Shown in pieces: positions 1 to 5,630 of a DNA stretch of 5,630 nt; the first letter of the stretch is position 1; every line of letters begins with the position of its first letter. Location of the stretch: assembly GCA_947588665.1 (NCBI GenBank), contig CANPYU010000084.1, forward strand, positions 1-5,630, in the 5' to 3' direction. Both the position numbers and the translations under genes were made by a program. This DNA comes from an uncultured Bacilli bacterium (lineage in GTDB: Bacteria; Bacillota_I; Bacilli_A; RF39; UBA660). The notes under the pieces were generated by a model, which saw nothing but the letters and a program-made list of their open reading frames with translations, searched no databases and had not been told where the DNA came from.

Positions 1-627
1 CCCAAGGTAATGACCACCTATAATTAAATTAGGCTTATTTTTTAATATATTATCAGTTAAATCAGGTTTGTGAGTTGCCACAATTGTATAACTTGGTTTT
101 ATATCCATTTCATCTTTAAAAATTGTTGCAAAATCATCGTTACTAGTAATTCCGACTAATTTAATAGGATTTAAATCTTTATAGAAAATATACTCATAAG
201 AGTTATTTAAAAGTTTAAAACCGCTTTTATCTAAAATGTTTTTATAAGTATCTAAATTACTATTATCATTATCACCAATAATAGCGTATTTATATAAAGT
301 ACAATCTAATTTGGAAAATTCTGCAATTATGGAATTAACTTCTTTTTCATTCATTTGATAATTTTTATTTAATAAATCACCAGTATAAATTATAATATCA
401 GGTTTTTGTTCATTTATTTTAGTTACTATTTTAGATATATTTTTTATACCTTGACCATTATATAAAATATCGGAAAATTGCAGAATTTTAAAACCATTAA
501 AAGAATCGGTAATATTTTCACTAGTTATATTATATTCATTTACTTTAAAAAGATTTGGTTCTAAAAAATGACCATCGAGAAAAACTAATATTAAAAATAT
601 AATAAAAATAATTAGAAATTTTTTCAT
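1..627 (-). CDS. Membrane-anchored metallophosphoesterase-like protein with altered metal site (3' part missing)
   Basis: The reading frame is open from the ATG at 627-625 to the window edge, giving 209 residues with no stop; the C terminus lies outside. Residues 4-17 are a hydrophobic stretch after MKK with no lipobox, so I predict an N-terminal anchor with the domain outside the membrane, as in YkuE/YaeI-type calcineurin-like phosphoesterases. The family motifs are recognisable in order: FSDIL at 51-55 (usual DxH), TGD at 82-84 (GD), GDND at 118-121 (usual GNHD), THKPD at 185-189 (the lone His), and GGHYLG at 204-209 (usual GHxHGG). Several ligands differ: DxH is DxL, GNH is GDN and GHxH is GHxL. 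The fold assignment is fairly safe, but catalysis by the usual two-metal mechanism is doubtful. It is the second gene of a minus-strand operon, and its ATG overlaps the upstream stop as ATGA. It could be a clade-wide variant subfamily or a substrate-binding pseudoenzyme. Confidence 0.82.
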   Translation of the reverse strand, partial: MKKFLIIFIIFLILVFLDGHFLEPNLFKVNEYNITSENITDSFNGFKILQFSDILYNGQGIKNISKIVTKINEQKPDIIIYTGDLLNKNYQMNEKEVNSIIAEFSKLDCTLYKYAIIGDNDNSNLDTYKNILDKSGFKLLNNSYEYIFYKDLNPIKLVGITSNDDFATIFKDEMDIKPSYTIVATHKPDLTDNILKNKPNLIIGGHYLG

Positions 628-1301
628 AAACTCCCCCCAAAGATAAATAAAACAAAGAGGCAAAGGATATTATGAAACATGTGAATAGATATAGATGTAT
701 ATATATTATCCGTTTCATAATAAGTACGAGCAAGAAAATAACCTAAAGCAGCATAAGGAATAGCAAATAAAATGTCACCATTAAAAATAACATGAAGTAA
801 GCCAAATATTAGAGCAGATATTAATGATTTTAGATTAATATTAAGGGGTAAATCTTTAAAAGAAGCGCGAAAAACAATCTCTTCGGTAATAGGTGCTAAA
901 AAAATACTTGAAATTATTGAATAAAGTGGTAAACTATTAAACAAAGTTCTATTTTGAATTTCATTTTGGGGCATAGTTTTGGTTATAGAACTTATAAGTG
1001 AATTAGTTACTATCATCAAAAGAAAACCAGCAAGATAATATTTAATCATTATATTTAAATATTTAACGAAATTAGTTTTAAAGTCTTGAAATTTTTGATG
1101 AAAAATATTTTGATAACAAATGATTAAGACAATACAAGTAATTAATGGAGCAATTAAATTAATGATACTTAAAAACCAAGGATTTTTAAGAAAGGGAATT
1201 GTTTTTGGTAAAAAGATAGAAATCAAAAAACTAATACCAATATTTAATCCAAAATAAATAATTATTCCTTTATAAGTATCTATGTATTTTTTAGTATTCA
1301 T
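624..1301 (-). CDS. CPBP family intramembrane glutamic protease (PF02517, Abi/CAAX-type)
   Basis: The gene encodes 225 residues, mostly hydrophobic, with about six to eight membrane-spanning segments (for example near 13-31, 45-63, 87-105, 125-140, 157-172, 178-192 and 205-222). All three signature motifs are intact: EExxxR at 140-145 (EEIVFR), FxxxH at 166-170 (FGLLH) and HxxxN at 207-211 (HMFHN). The paired Glu and the two His are the catalytic residues in the Rce1/MmRce1 relatives, so the enzyme is probably active. The length is normal for the family. Bacterial members act in prenyl-protein-like processing, bacteriocin maturation or immunity, or regulated membrane proteolysis; nothing here fixes the substrate, and no bacteriocin gene is visible. 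The start is supported by AGGAG 8 nt upstream. It is the first gene of a minus-strand operon whose next gene overlaps its TGA by 4 bp. It is divergent from a surface-protein operon, so surface-protein processing or quality control is possible but only inferred. Confidence 0.93.
   Translation of the reverse strand: MNTKKYIDTYKGIIIYFGLNIGISFLISIFLPKTIPFLKNPWFLSIINLIAPLITCIVLIICYQNIFHQKFQDFKTNFVKYLNIMIKYYLAGFLLMIVTNSLISSITKTMPQNEIQNRTLFNSLPLYSIISSIFLAPITEEIVFRASFKDLPLNINLKSLISALIFGLLHVIFNGDILFAIPYAALGYFLARTYYETDNIYTSISIHMFHNILCLFVLFIFGGSL
631..638 (-). promoter_or_regulatory. Ribosome binding site of the metallophosphoesterase gene, inside the upstream coding sequence
   Basis: On the minus strand GGGGGGAG lies 3 nt before the ATG at 627. 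It is formed by the last codons of the protease gene (GGG GGG AGT for Gly-Gly-Ser). The spacing from GGAG is short, but the G run could shift the pairing upstream. Its position and the ATGA overlap support this start codon and suggest translational coupling. Confidence 0.6.
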
Positions 1302-1309
1302 TATTTATA

Positions 1310-1314
1310 CTCCT
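1310..1314 (-). promoter_or_regulatory. Ribosome binding site of the CPBP protease gene
   Basis: AGGAG on the minus strand, followed by an 8-nt AT-only spacer and the ATG at 1301-1299. This is a near-ideal Shine-Dalgarno arrangement and fixes the start. Confidence 0.85.
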
Positions 1315-1323
1315 AACAAAATA

Positions 1324-1352
1324 AATATAACATAATTTAAGTTTAAGTTCAA
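1324..1352 (-). promoter_or_regulatory. Predicted sigma-A promoter for the protease-phosphoesterase operon
   Basis: Reading the minus strand, the -35 is TTGAAC (1352-1347), the spacer is exactly 17 bp, and the -10 is TATATT (1329-1324). TGT at 1332-1330 gives an extended -10 (TGn). Transcription would start near 1317, leaving a leader of about 16 nt that contains little besides the ribosome binding site. This is a motif-based prediction; AT-rich DNA can produce such matches by chance, but the spacing and extended -10 favour it. Confidence 0.62.
1336..1347. repeat. Tandem TTTAAG repeat in the minus-strand promoter spacer
   Basis: Two adjacent copies of TTTAAG (1336-1341 and 1342-1347) fill most of the spacer of the minus-strand promoter and touch its -35 box. 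It could be part of an operator, or just AT-rich low complexity; no known regulator site is recognised. Confidence 0.4.
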
Positions 1353-1372
1353 TTTTAATGTTTTTAATTGAA
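1348..1372. repeat. Inverted repeat joining the two divergent -35 boxes
   Basis: TTCAATT (1348-1354) and AATTGAA (1366-1372) are perfect 7-bp inverted arms separated by 11 bp. Each arm contains most of a -35 hexamer, so the symmetry may simply reflect two opposed TTGAA boxes, or it may be a shared operator. It is too weak and AT-rich to be a terminator. Confidence 0.55.
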
Positions 1373-1396
1373 AACGATAGTAAATAGTAGTAAAAT
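1368..1396 (+). promoter_or_regulatory. Predicted sigma-A promoter for the surface-protein operon
   Basis: TTGAAA (1368-1373), a 17-bp spacer and TAAAAT (1391-1396): five of six matches in each hexamer at optimal spacing. The predicted start is near 1403, giving a leader of about 15 nt that begins almost at the ribosome binding site. This leaves no room for a riboswitch or attenuator after the start point. Confidence 0.72.
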
Positions 1397-1407
1397 AAAT
1401 AATAGGT

Positions 1408-1413
1408 AGGTGG
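1408..1413 (+). promoter_or_regulatory. Ribosome binding site of the 264-aa surface protein gene
   Basis: AGGTGG, preceded by a further AGG at 1404-1406, lies 4 nt before the ATG at 1418. The AGGTG part can pair with the CACCU segment of the 16S rRNA tail. The match and the signal peptide directly after this ATG support the start. Confidence 0.65.
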
Positions 1414-1417
1414 ATAT

Positions 1418-2212
1418 ATGCAAAGGTTAAAAAAATTGATGTTTGCTGTATTGATTAGTGTGATGTGTTTAAGTTCAGTAAATGCGGCTAGGTCTTGTTC
1501 GACAAGTGAAAAAGCTGAGTTAAATAAGATTCTTCCTAATATAAAAGCAAATTATGAAGAAAAGCAAAAAGTTCCTGTAGTAAATGAAAATGAATCTGAA
1601 GAAGGTGGATTTACTGATGGGGGTGCTGAAGAACAAGTTGAAGGTGGAATTTATGAAGAACAGATTCAATATTATTTTGATATTGTCGTTACTAATTTAA
1701 CTGAACAATTTTATTTAGAAATATCTAATAGTTCTGATGATGAAGTTAAAACATTTAACTATAGTGACAGTAAAGATGGCATAGTAACTTATTCTTGGGA
1801 ATATCTTGATGAAGTTACAACTTTTACGATTAAAGTGTTTACAAGTGATAAAACTGGATGCCCTGGAACTTTACAAAAAACTTTGACTATTAGAACACCA
1901 AGATTTAATGAATATTATGATAGTCCTTCATGTAAAGAAGTTCCAGAATTTAATTTATGTCAAAAATATGTTACTTATGGTTCTATGGAAAATGCAGAGT
2001 TTGAAAGAAGAATTGAAGAATACATAAATTCAAAAAATATAATTAAAGAAAATCCAGAAAAAGAAGAACAAGAAAAAGCTACTTGGGAAAAAATAAAAGA
2101 ATTCGTTAGCAATAATAAATATTATTTTATTGGTGGCGGAGTAGTACTAGTAGTTGGTGCGGGGGTTGTAATTGGATTGGTTGTTAAAAAAAGAAGGAGC
2201 AATGAGTTATGA
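1418..2212 (+). CDS. Secreted, C-terminally membrane-anchored surface protein of unknown function
   Basis: This 264-residue protein has a clear signal peptide (MQRLKK, a hydrophobic core near 8-20, and a likely cut after VNA at 21-23). An acidic, glycine-rich linker at about 55-82 follows. Residues 83-160 alternate in a beta-rich pattern resembling an Ig-like sandwich. A short cysteine region comes next (C148, C172, C181; with C27 this makes four in the mature chain, so two disulfides are possible). A charged Glu/Lys helix spans about 193-232. The end is a Gly/Val-rich membrane helix at about 236-256 followed by KKRR. The topology is therefore type I: outside domain, one C-terminal helix, short basic tail inside. 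There is no LPxTG sorting motif. I do not recognise a named family. It is the first gene of the operon after a good promoter, and its TGA overlaps the ATG of the large secreted protein, which suggests fixed stoichiometry or a complex. The gene call is firm; the function is unknown. Confidence 0.9.
   Translation: MQRLKKLMFAVLISVMCLSSVNAARSCSTSEKAELNKILPNIKANYEEKQKVPVVNENESEEGGFTDGGAEEQVEGGIYEEQIQYYFDIVVTNLTEQFYLEISNSSDDEVKTFNYSDSKDGIVTYSWEYLDEVTTFTIKVFTSDKTGCPGTLQKTLTIRTPRFNEYYDSPSCKEVPEFNLCQKYVTYGSMENAEFERRIEEYINSKNIIKENPEKEEQEKATWEKIKEFVSNNKYYFIGGGVVLVVGAGVVIGLVVKKRRSNEL
2194..2199 (+). promoter_or_regulatory. Ribosome binding site of the 1116-aa protein gene, inside the upstream gene
   Basis: AAGGAG lies within the Arg-Arg-Ser codons of the 264-aa protein, 9 nt before the ATG at 2209. 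An ATG at 2202 is also near the site, but its frame closes after seven codons. The strong site allows independent initiation as well as coupling through the ATGA overlap. Confidence 0.8.
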
Positions 2213-5200
2213 GAAAAATAAATAAAATATTATTAATTAGCTTTTTAGTATTAACTTTATTAATTGGAGTTAATAAAGTTAATGCAGTGAGTAAAAATGA
2301 TAAATTGACTTTTGGCTTTTATCATGGAAATTTAAATAGTAATTTAAGTGCTGGATTATATGCTAATGGTAGTTATTATCAAGCTTATAATTATTATGGT
2401 ACATTTACTACTGGTTCTAATAAAGGACAACAAGTAAAATTGTATTGTATTGATCCTCAAAGACTTAATAATCGTCGAGGTACTAGGGTGTCTGTTACTC
2501 AAGTTGTTGATTTTAATTCTGAAGGAATAAAAAATGGAGCTAAATATTACGGATTAGCTACAATTCTTCAAAATGGTGCTCATACGACTGGTGATGCCAA
2601 AAGAGTTTTAGAAACAGATTTAGCTGTTAGAGCCTATACATTTTTTATTTTAGGCTCCGAAAATTTGATTCCTTATAAGGCTGGATGGAATAATAAGGGA
2701 TCTGCTTTAATGAATTTAGGAAAAGAAGTGGCTGAAGGATACCAAAAAGCTTTACATGACGAATTAGGTATTTCATTTAATAGAGGTGGTTATAACTCAA
2801 ATGCATATATGACACCAAAAGAAACAAAAAAAACAAAAGAAAGTCCATATATTACAAATGCTAAAACTTTAATAAGACAAGGAATTGAAGCTGCTCTTCA
2901 ATTTAAAAGAAATGGTGGTATGAATTCTGAAGTCAATGTTAACATTAATCCAAGTCCAAATAATAATGTGGAAGAATTTAAAGCTGAAGAAGAAGAAAAA
3001 ATATATAGTTTCGCTATAACGCAATTATCTAAACAAGGTAATGGTTATGTAAAAATTGGCAGTAATGATATTGTATGTAATAATTGTGAAAAGTATGGTA
3101 TTACTATTACTAAAAAAGAATATCTAGATAAAAACAACAAATGGCAAGAATTACCTAAATCGGCAATTGATTTAGCAAAGCTTGTTAATAAAAGCGGAAC
3201 GGCAAAAATAAAAGTTACATTAAATAAAAAGCTTACTTATGAAGAAACATGTGGTGCATCAATAACTCTTAATTATTTAGTCCCTAGTCCACTTAATATT
3301 CAACTTTTATTTATTAATTTAAGTGGAACAGGTTATCAAAGATATGTTGGTGGTTTAGCAACTGGATCTACTTCTCAAGCAGGTAGTGCTAAAAAACAAT
3401 ATACAGATTCAAAAGTAAATTGCTTAACTGTTCCTTGTGATACTGAAATTGAAACTCCAGCGTGTTCTCCTGATAAAGAAGGTATAGCTAAAGTTACAGC
3501 TCCTACGGATGTTAAAAGATGCATTATAGGTAAAGCCGATGATGCTTTTAACCCATATCAAGCAGCAGATGGAATAAATAATAATTATTGTTCTACATAT
3601 TGTAAAGAAGATTATCAAAAAATTGAATTAAATAGAGCATTAAATGATTTAAAATGTGGTAGTTACTTTAAATTAAAAGCTCATATTGAAGGTAGTCAAG
3701 ATTGTTACCGGGCTGGCGATTCATCTAATGGAGCTATTAATCATGATCAATTTCTTTTAGATATTACAGAAGCGCAAATTAATTTGGTTGAAGCTTATAA
3801 TAATTATTTAAAAGCTCAAGCTGCGTTAACGGATTTTAATAAATTAAAAGCCAAAGTTGAAAAAGAAATTGCTGAAACTGAAAAAAATAAATCAGATGAA
3901 GAAACAGTAACGAATGAAAATGAAAATACCGAAAACACTGAAGATACAACTGAAAATGACAACAAAGTTGAGGCTGAAGAAAAAGTTTATACAGTAGAAG
4001 GTGAATTTGAAGCTCAAGAAGTAGATAAAATAAATGTTAATAGTGGTACAATAACTTTAAAAAAGGAAACATATGACTATTATTATGAAGGAAAAACTAT
4101 TGAAGAATTAGGAAAATTAATTCAAGATGATTTAGATCAAGCTAATAAAGATTTAGATCCTGCAGCAGTTGAAGGTACTTATCGAGAATTTGAAAATATA
4201 ATTTCTGCTTATAATGCTTGTGTTACTAATTTAGATAAAGAATTTGCATTCAATCAAAAGGTTATGTGGGAATACACAGAATATACTAGTGATAATTATG
4301 TTAATGGTAATTTAAAAGGTAATACAAATCTTAATGATTTGATTCCGGAAGAAGATAGAGTTTTACAACCAATTGGTGAAAAAGTAACGACTAAAGAAGT
4401 TAAAGCTTGTACTGGTGAAGTTACCGATCAAGAATATACGCAATGTTCAACTGGATGGGTAGATCCAGAAACAACTTTTAGCACATATACATATACTATT
4501 TGTGATAAAAATGGTTGCCGGAATAGTGATAAAATTAGATTATCTACCGCTAAATATGTAAAATTACATATGACAGCATCATTAGATTATGAATCTAGTA
4601 ATTCATTTAACCAAGTTTCTGGTAGTGGTCCTGTAAGTGGAGCAATAACTTCTAATGGCTCTTACAATAATTTCTATGCTCCTGGTATTCAAACCTCTCC
4701 TATTGAAGGTTTACCATTATCTTTAGATTCAGCTGGTGGTGGTATCTTTAAATTAAAAATTAAAGATTTAGGTGAATTTTATAGCAAGCCTAATACATAT
4801 GGTCGGTTAATTGACTTTGGTGATACTGAAGAAAAGTCTAGTATTGCTTATGTTAGAGGTATAAGTGAAGTATGGAATGGAGAATATACTTGCTATTATA
4901 AAAACAATTGTCAAATTCCCGAATGCCCTGATTGTGATTTTGAATGTGTAACCGATGATGGCGGTGAATGTAAATGGCGAGAATGTCCGGAATGTGATAC
5001 TACTTGTGTTAACTGTATATTTAATTTAGGAAAACTTCAATTAAGTAACAAAACAGTATCTACAAATAACTTTAATTCTGCTAATCGGGAATATGGATAT
5101 AACTGGAATATTAATACAGATTTAGAAGAATTAGAATTAATTCGCGATAAAGCTGATGAAACTATAAAAGAAATTGAAGATGCAGGTACGACTATATATG

Positions 5201-5559
5201 ATAAAACAACTGACAAAGATTCGAAATTAGAATTTGAAATAACATTAACACCGGATATTACTAATTACATAAGAGATTATAATAAATCGGTAGAAAAAGA
5301 TGGTGGTTATGGCAATGACTCCTTAACATGCTATAACTATGAAGATGCAAATAATGTTATTTATGAAAAATTGTTCTGTTATAGTGATTTTATTGATTCT
5401 TTAATTAATCAATATGGTGAAGATATTTATGTAAAAGATAGTCGAGGATCGGCTGATAATAGAACAACTAATGGCTTATTAAACAATTATGATTATTGGA
5501 CTCTTTGGACTAAAGAATATGATGATTCAGACCTTGTTGGTGGACCAGCTTGGAAATAA
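2209..5559 (+). CDS. Giant secreted cysteine-rich surface protein with N-terminal thioester-domain-like region
   Basis: The 1116-residue protein has a signal peptide (basic start, hydrophobic 7-20, likely cut after VNA at 24-26). Residues 32-150 resemble a thioester (TQxA) adhesin domain: beta-rich start, YCID with C80, then a helix with TDLAVRAYTFF at 136-146 where TQxAIW is usual. Residues 262-375 look beta-rich, with a CxxC at 290-293. Residues 400-500 hold nine cysteines. Residues 512-556 are a long helix, possibly coiled coil, followed by an acidic Glu/Asn/Thr linker (557-592) and another helical stretch (628-685). Residues 780-890 are Ser/Gly/Tyr-rich beta. Ten cysteines lie in 895-936. 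A final mixed domain ends at GGPAWK. There is no C-terminal membrane helix, LPxTG or basic tail, so it must be released or held by a partner; the coupled upstream anchored protein is the obvious candidate. There are 29 cysteines, all in the mature part. An adhesin or envelope-layer role is inferred only. It starts at an ATG overlapping the previous stop, behind AAGGAG. Confidence 0.9.
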   Translation: MRKINKILLISFLVLTLLIGVNKVNAVSKNDKLTFGFYHGNLNSNLSAGLYANGSYYQAYNYYGTFTTGSNKGQQVKLYCIDPQRLNNRRGTRVSVTQVVDFNSEGIKNGAKYYGLATILQNGAHTTGDAKRVLETDLAVRAYTFFILGSENLIPYKAGWNNKGSALMNLGKEVAEGYQKALHDELGISFNRGGYNSNAYMTPKETKKTKESPYITNAKTLIRQGIEAALQFKRNGGMNSEVNVNINPSPNNNVEEFKAEEEEKIYSFAITQLSKQGNGYVKIGSNDIVCNNCEKYGITITKKEYLDKNNKWQELPKSAIDLAKLVNKSGTAKIKVTLNKKLTYEETCGASITLNYLVPSPLNIQLLFINLSGTGYQRYVGGLATGSTSQAGSAKKQYTDSKVNCLTVPCDTEIETPACSPDKEGIAKVTAPTDVKRCIIGKADDAFNPYQAADGINNNYCSTYCKEDYQKIELNRALNDLKCGSYFKLKAHIEGSQDCYRAGDSSNGAINHDQFLLDITEAQINLVEAYNNYLKAQAALTDFNKLKAKVEKEIAETEKNKSDEETVTNENENTENTEDTTENDNKVEAEEKVYTVEGEFEAQEVDKINVNSGTITLKKETYDYYYEGKTIEELGKLIQDDLDQANKDLDPAAVEGTYREFENIISAYNACVTNLDKEFAFNQKVMWEYTEYTSDNYVNGNLKGNTNLNDLIPEEDRVLQPIGEKVTTKEVKACTGEVTDQEYTQCSTGWVDPETTFSTYTYTICDKNGCRNSDKIRLSTAKYVKLHMTASLDYESSNSFNQVSGSGPVSGAITSNGSYNNFYAPGIQTSPIEGLPLSLDSAGGGIFKLKIKDLGEFYSKPNTYGRLIDFGDTEEKSSIAYVRGISEVWNGEYTCYYKNNCQIPECPDCDFECVTDDGGECKWRECPECDTTCVNCIFNLGKLQLSNKTVSTNNFNSANREYGYNWNINTDLEELELIRDKADETIKEIEDAGTTIYDKTTDKDSKLEFEITLTPDITNYIRDYNKSVEKDGGYGNDSLTCYNYEDANNVIYEKLFCYSDFIDSLINQYGEDIYVKDSRGSADNRTTNGLLNNYDYWTLWTKEYDDSDLVGGPAWK
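3877..3984 (+). other. Low-complexity acidic linker within the large secreted protein
   Basis: Residues 557-592 are nearly all Glu, Asp, Asn, Thr and Lys, with imperfect ENTE/NENE-like repetition. It sits between two helical segments, so it is probably a flexible spacer. The simple DNA here could vary in length between strains. Confidence 0.65.
4921..5007 (+). repeat. Duplicated ECPxCDxxC motif in the cysteine cluster
   Basis: Two nine-residue units, ECPDCDFEC (residues 905-913) and ECPECDTTC (925-933), lie 20 residues apart inside a ten-cysteine stretch (895-936). The spacing and shared cysteine positions suggest an internal duplication forming a small disulfide-rich or metal-binding knuckle module. 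The codons differ between the copies, so the duplication is not recent. Confidence 0.75.
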
Positions 5560-5563
5560 GAAA

Positions 5564-5570
5564 GGCGTGA
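5564..5570 (+). promoter_or_regulatory. Weak ribosome binding site before the last partial gene
   Basis: GGCGTGA resembles the GGAGGTGA consensus with a base missing or changed, and its GTGA part lies 7 nt before the ATG at 5578. No terminator hairpin is visible between the preceding stop and this gene, so it is probably in the same operon. Confidence 0.4.
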
Positions 5571-5577
5571 CAAATAA

Positions 5578-5630
5578 ATGAAAAATGCCTTTTGGACATA
5601 TTGGTTAATATTACTAGGAATATTTATCGT
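5578..5630 (+). CDS. Start of a membrane or secreted protein gene (cut by window edge)
   Basis: Only 17 full codons and two bases are present: MKNAFWTYW followed by a hydrophobic run LILLGIFI and a GT that must encode Val. This is a short basic, aromatic N terminus leading into a membrane helix, as in small single-pass membrane proteins or pilin-like pseudopilins. A TAA codon lies in frame directly before the ATG, so translation cannot start further upstream. The gene begins 18 nt after the stop of the large secreted protein, on the same strand, which implies co-transcription. I recall similar starts in small uncharacterised proteins (possibly the DUF5411 type) of gut Bacilli, but 18 residues cannot establish that. 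Confidence 0.6.
   Translation, partial: MKNAFWTYWLILLGIFI

Noticed and set aside
545..733. Minus-strand 62-codon open frame overlapping the junction of the protease and phosphoesterase genes
   Set aside because: It lies in another frame across two well-supported genes, has no ribosome binding site or family motif, and its hydrophobic composition is a by-product of AT-rich coding DNA.
1348..1372. Inverted repeat read as a bidirectional terminator
   Set aside because: The stem is only 7 bp and mostly A/T, it lies between two divergent gene starts rather than after a gene, and the opposed -35 boxes explain it better.
2202..2225. Alternative ATG at 2202 after the AAGGAG site
   Set aside because: Its frame stops after seven codons, whereas the ATG at 2209 opens a 1116-codon gene with a signal peptide.
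3424..3618. Minus-strand 64-codon open frame inside the large secreted protein gene
   Set aside because: It is antisense to an intact 1116-codon gene, with no promoter or ribosome binding site; the Ile/Phe/Arg-rich product is typical of a shadow frame.
1..5630. Possible use of UGA as tryptophan, as in Mycoplasma
   Set aside because: All ten tryptophans of the large protein are TGG, no in-frame TGA occurs within the genes, and two genes end in TGA exactly at ATGA overlaps.
1..5630. CRISPR arrays, insertion sequences, tRNA or rRNA genes
   Set aside because: No regularly spaced repeats, transposase motifs, terminal inverted repeats with target duplications, or tRNA/rRNA signatures were seen on either strand.

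Overview
The window is very AT-rich bacterial DNA that reads in the standard genetic code: all ten tryptophans of the longest gene are TGG, and TGA acts as a stop. Good Shine-Dalgarno sites, TTGAAA/TAAAAT-type promoters, 4-bp ATGA gene overlaps and Gram-positive-style signal peptides suggest a low-GC Bacillota. A gut-type Bacilli lineage (RF39-like or close to Mollicutes) is my best guess from recalled protein style; no marker gene here proves it.

Layout: two operons diverge from a 116-bp intergenic region (1302-1417). To the left, on the minus strand, are a complete CPBP-family intramembrane protease gene (624-1301) and an overlapping metallophosphoesterase-like gene (1-627, cut by the window edge). 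To the right, on the plus strand, are a 264-aa single-pass surface protein (1418-2212), an overlapping 1116-aa secreted cysteine-rich protein (2209-5559), and the first 53 bases of a further membrane or secreted protein gene (from 5578). The intergenic region carries two convincing sigma-A promoters back to back. Their -35 boxes form a perfect 7-bp inverted repeat, and both predicted leaders are only about 15 nt long.

How the genes may work together: the plus-strand genes look like an envelope or surface module. A small protein anchored by a C-terminal membrane helix is translationally coupled to a very large exported protein that has no anchor, so a complex between them is the simplest hypothesis. 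The large protein starts with a region resembling a thioester (TQxA) adhesin domain but with Asp where the thioester Gln is expected. It has 29 cysteines, ten of them in a 42-residue cluster near the C terminus. The minus-strand pair is a probable membrane protease with all its catalytic motifs, coupled to a membrane-anchored phosphoesterase-like protein that has lost both histidine ligands of one metal site. The most novel material is the coupled surface-protein pair and the altered metallophosphoesterase.
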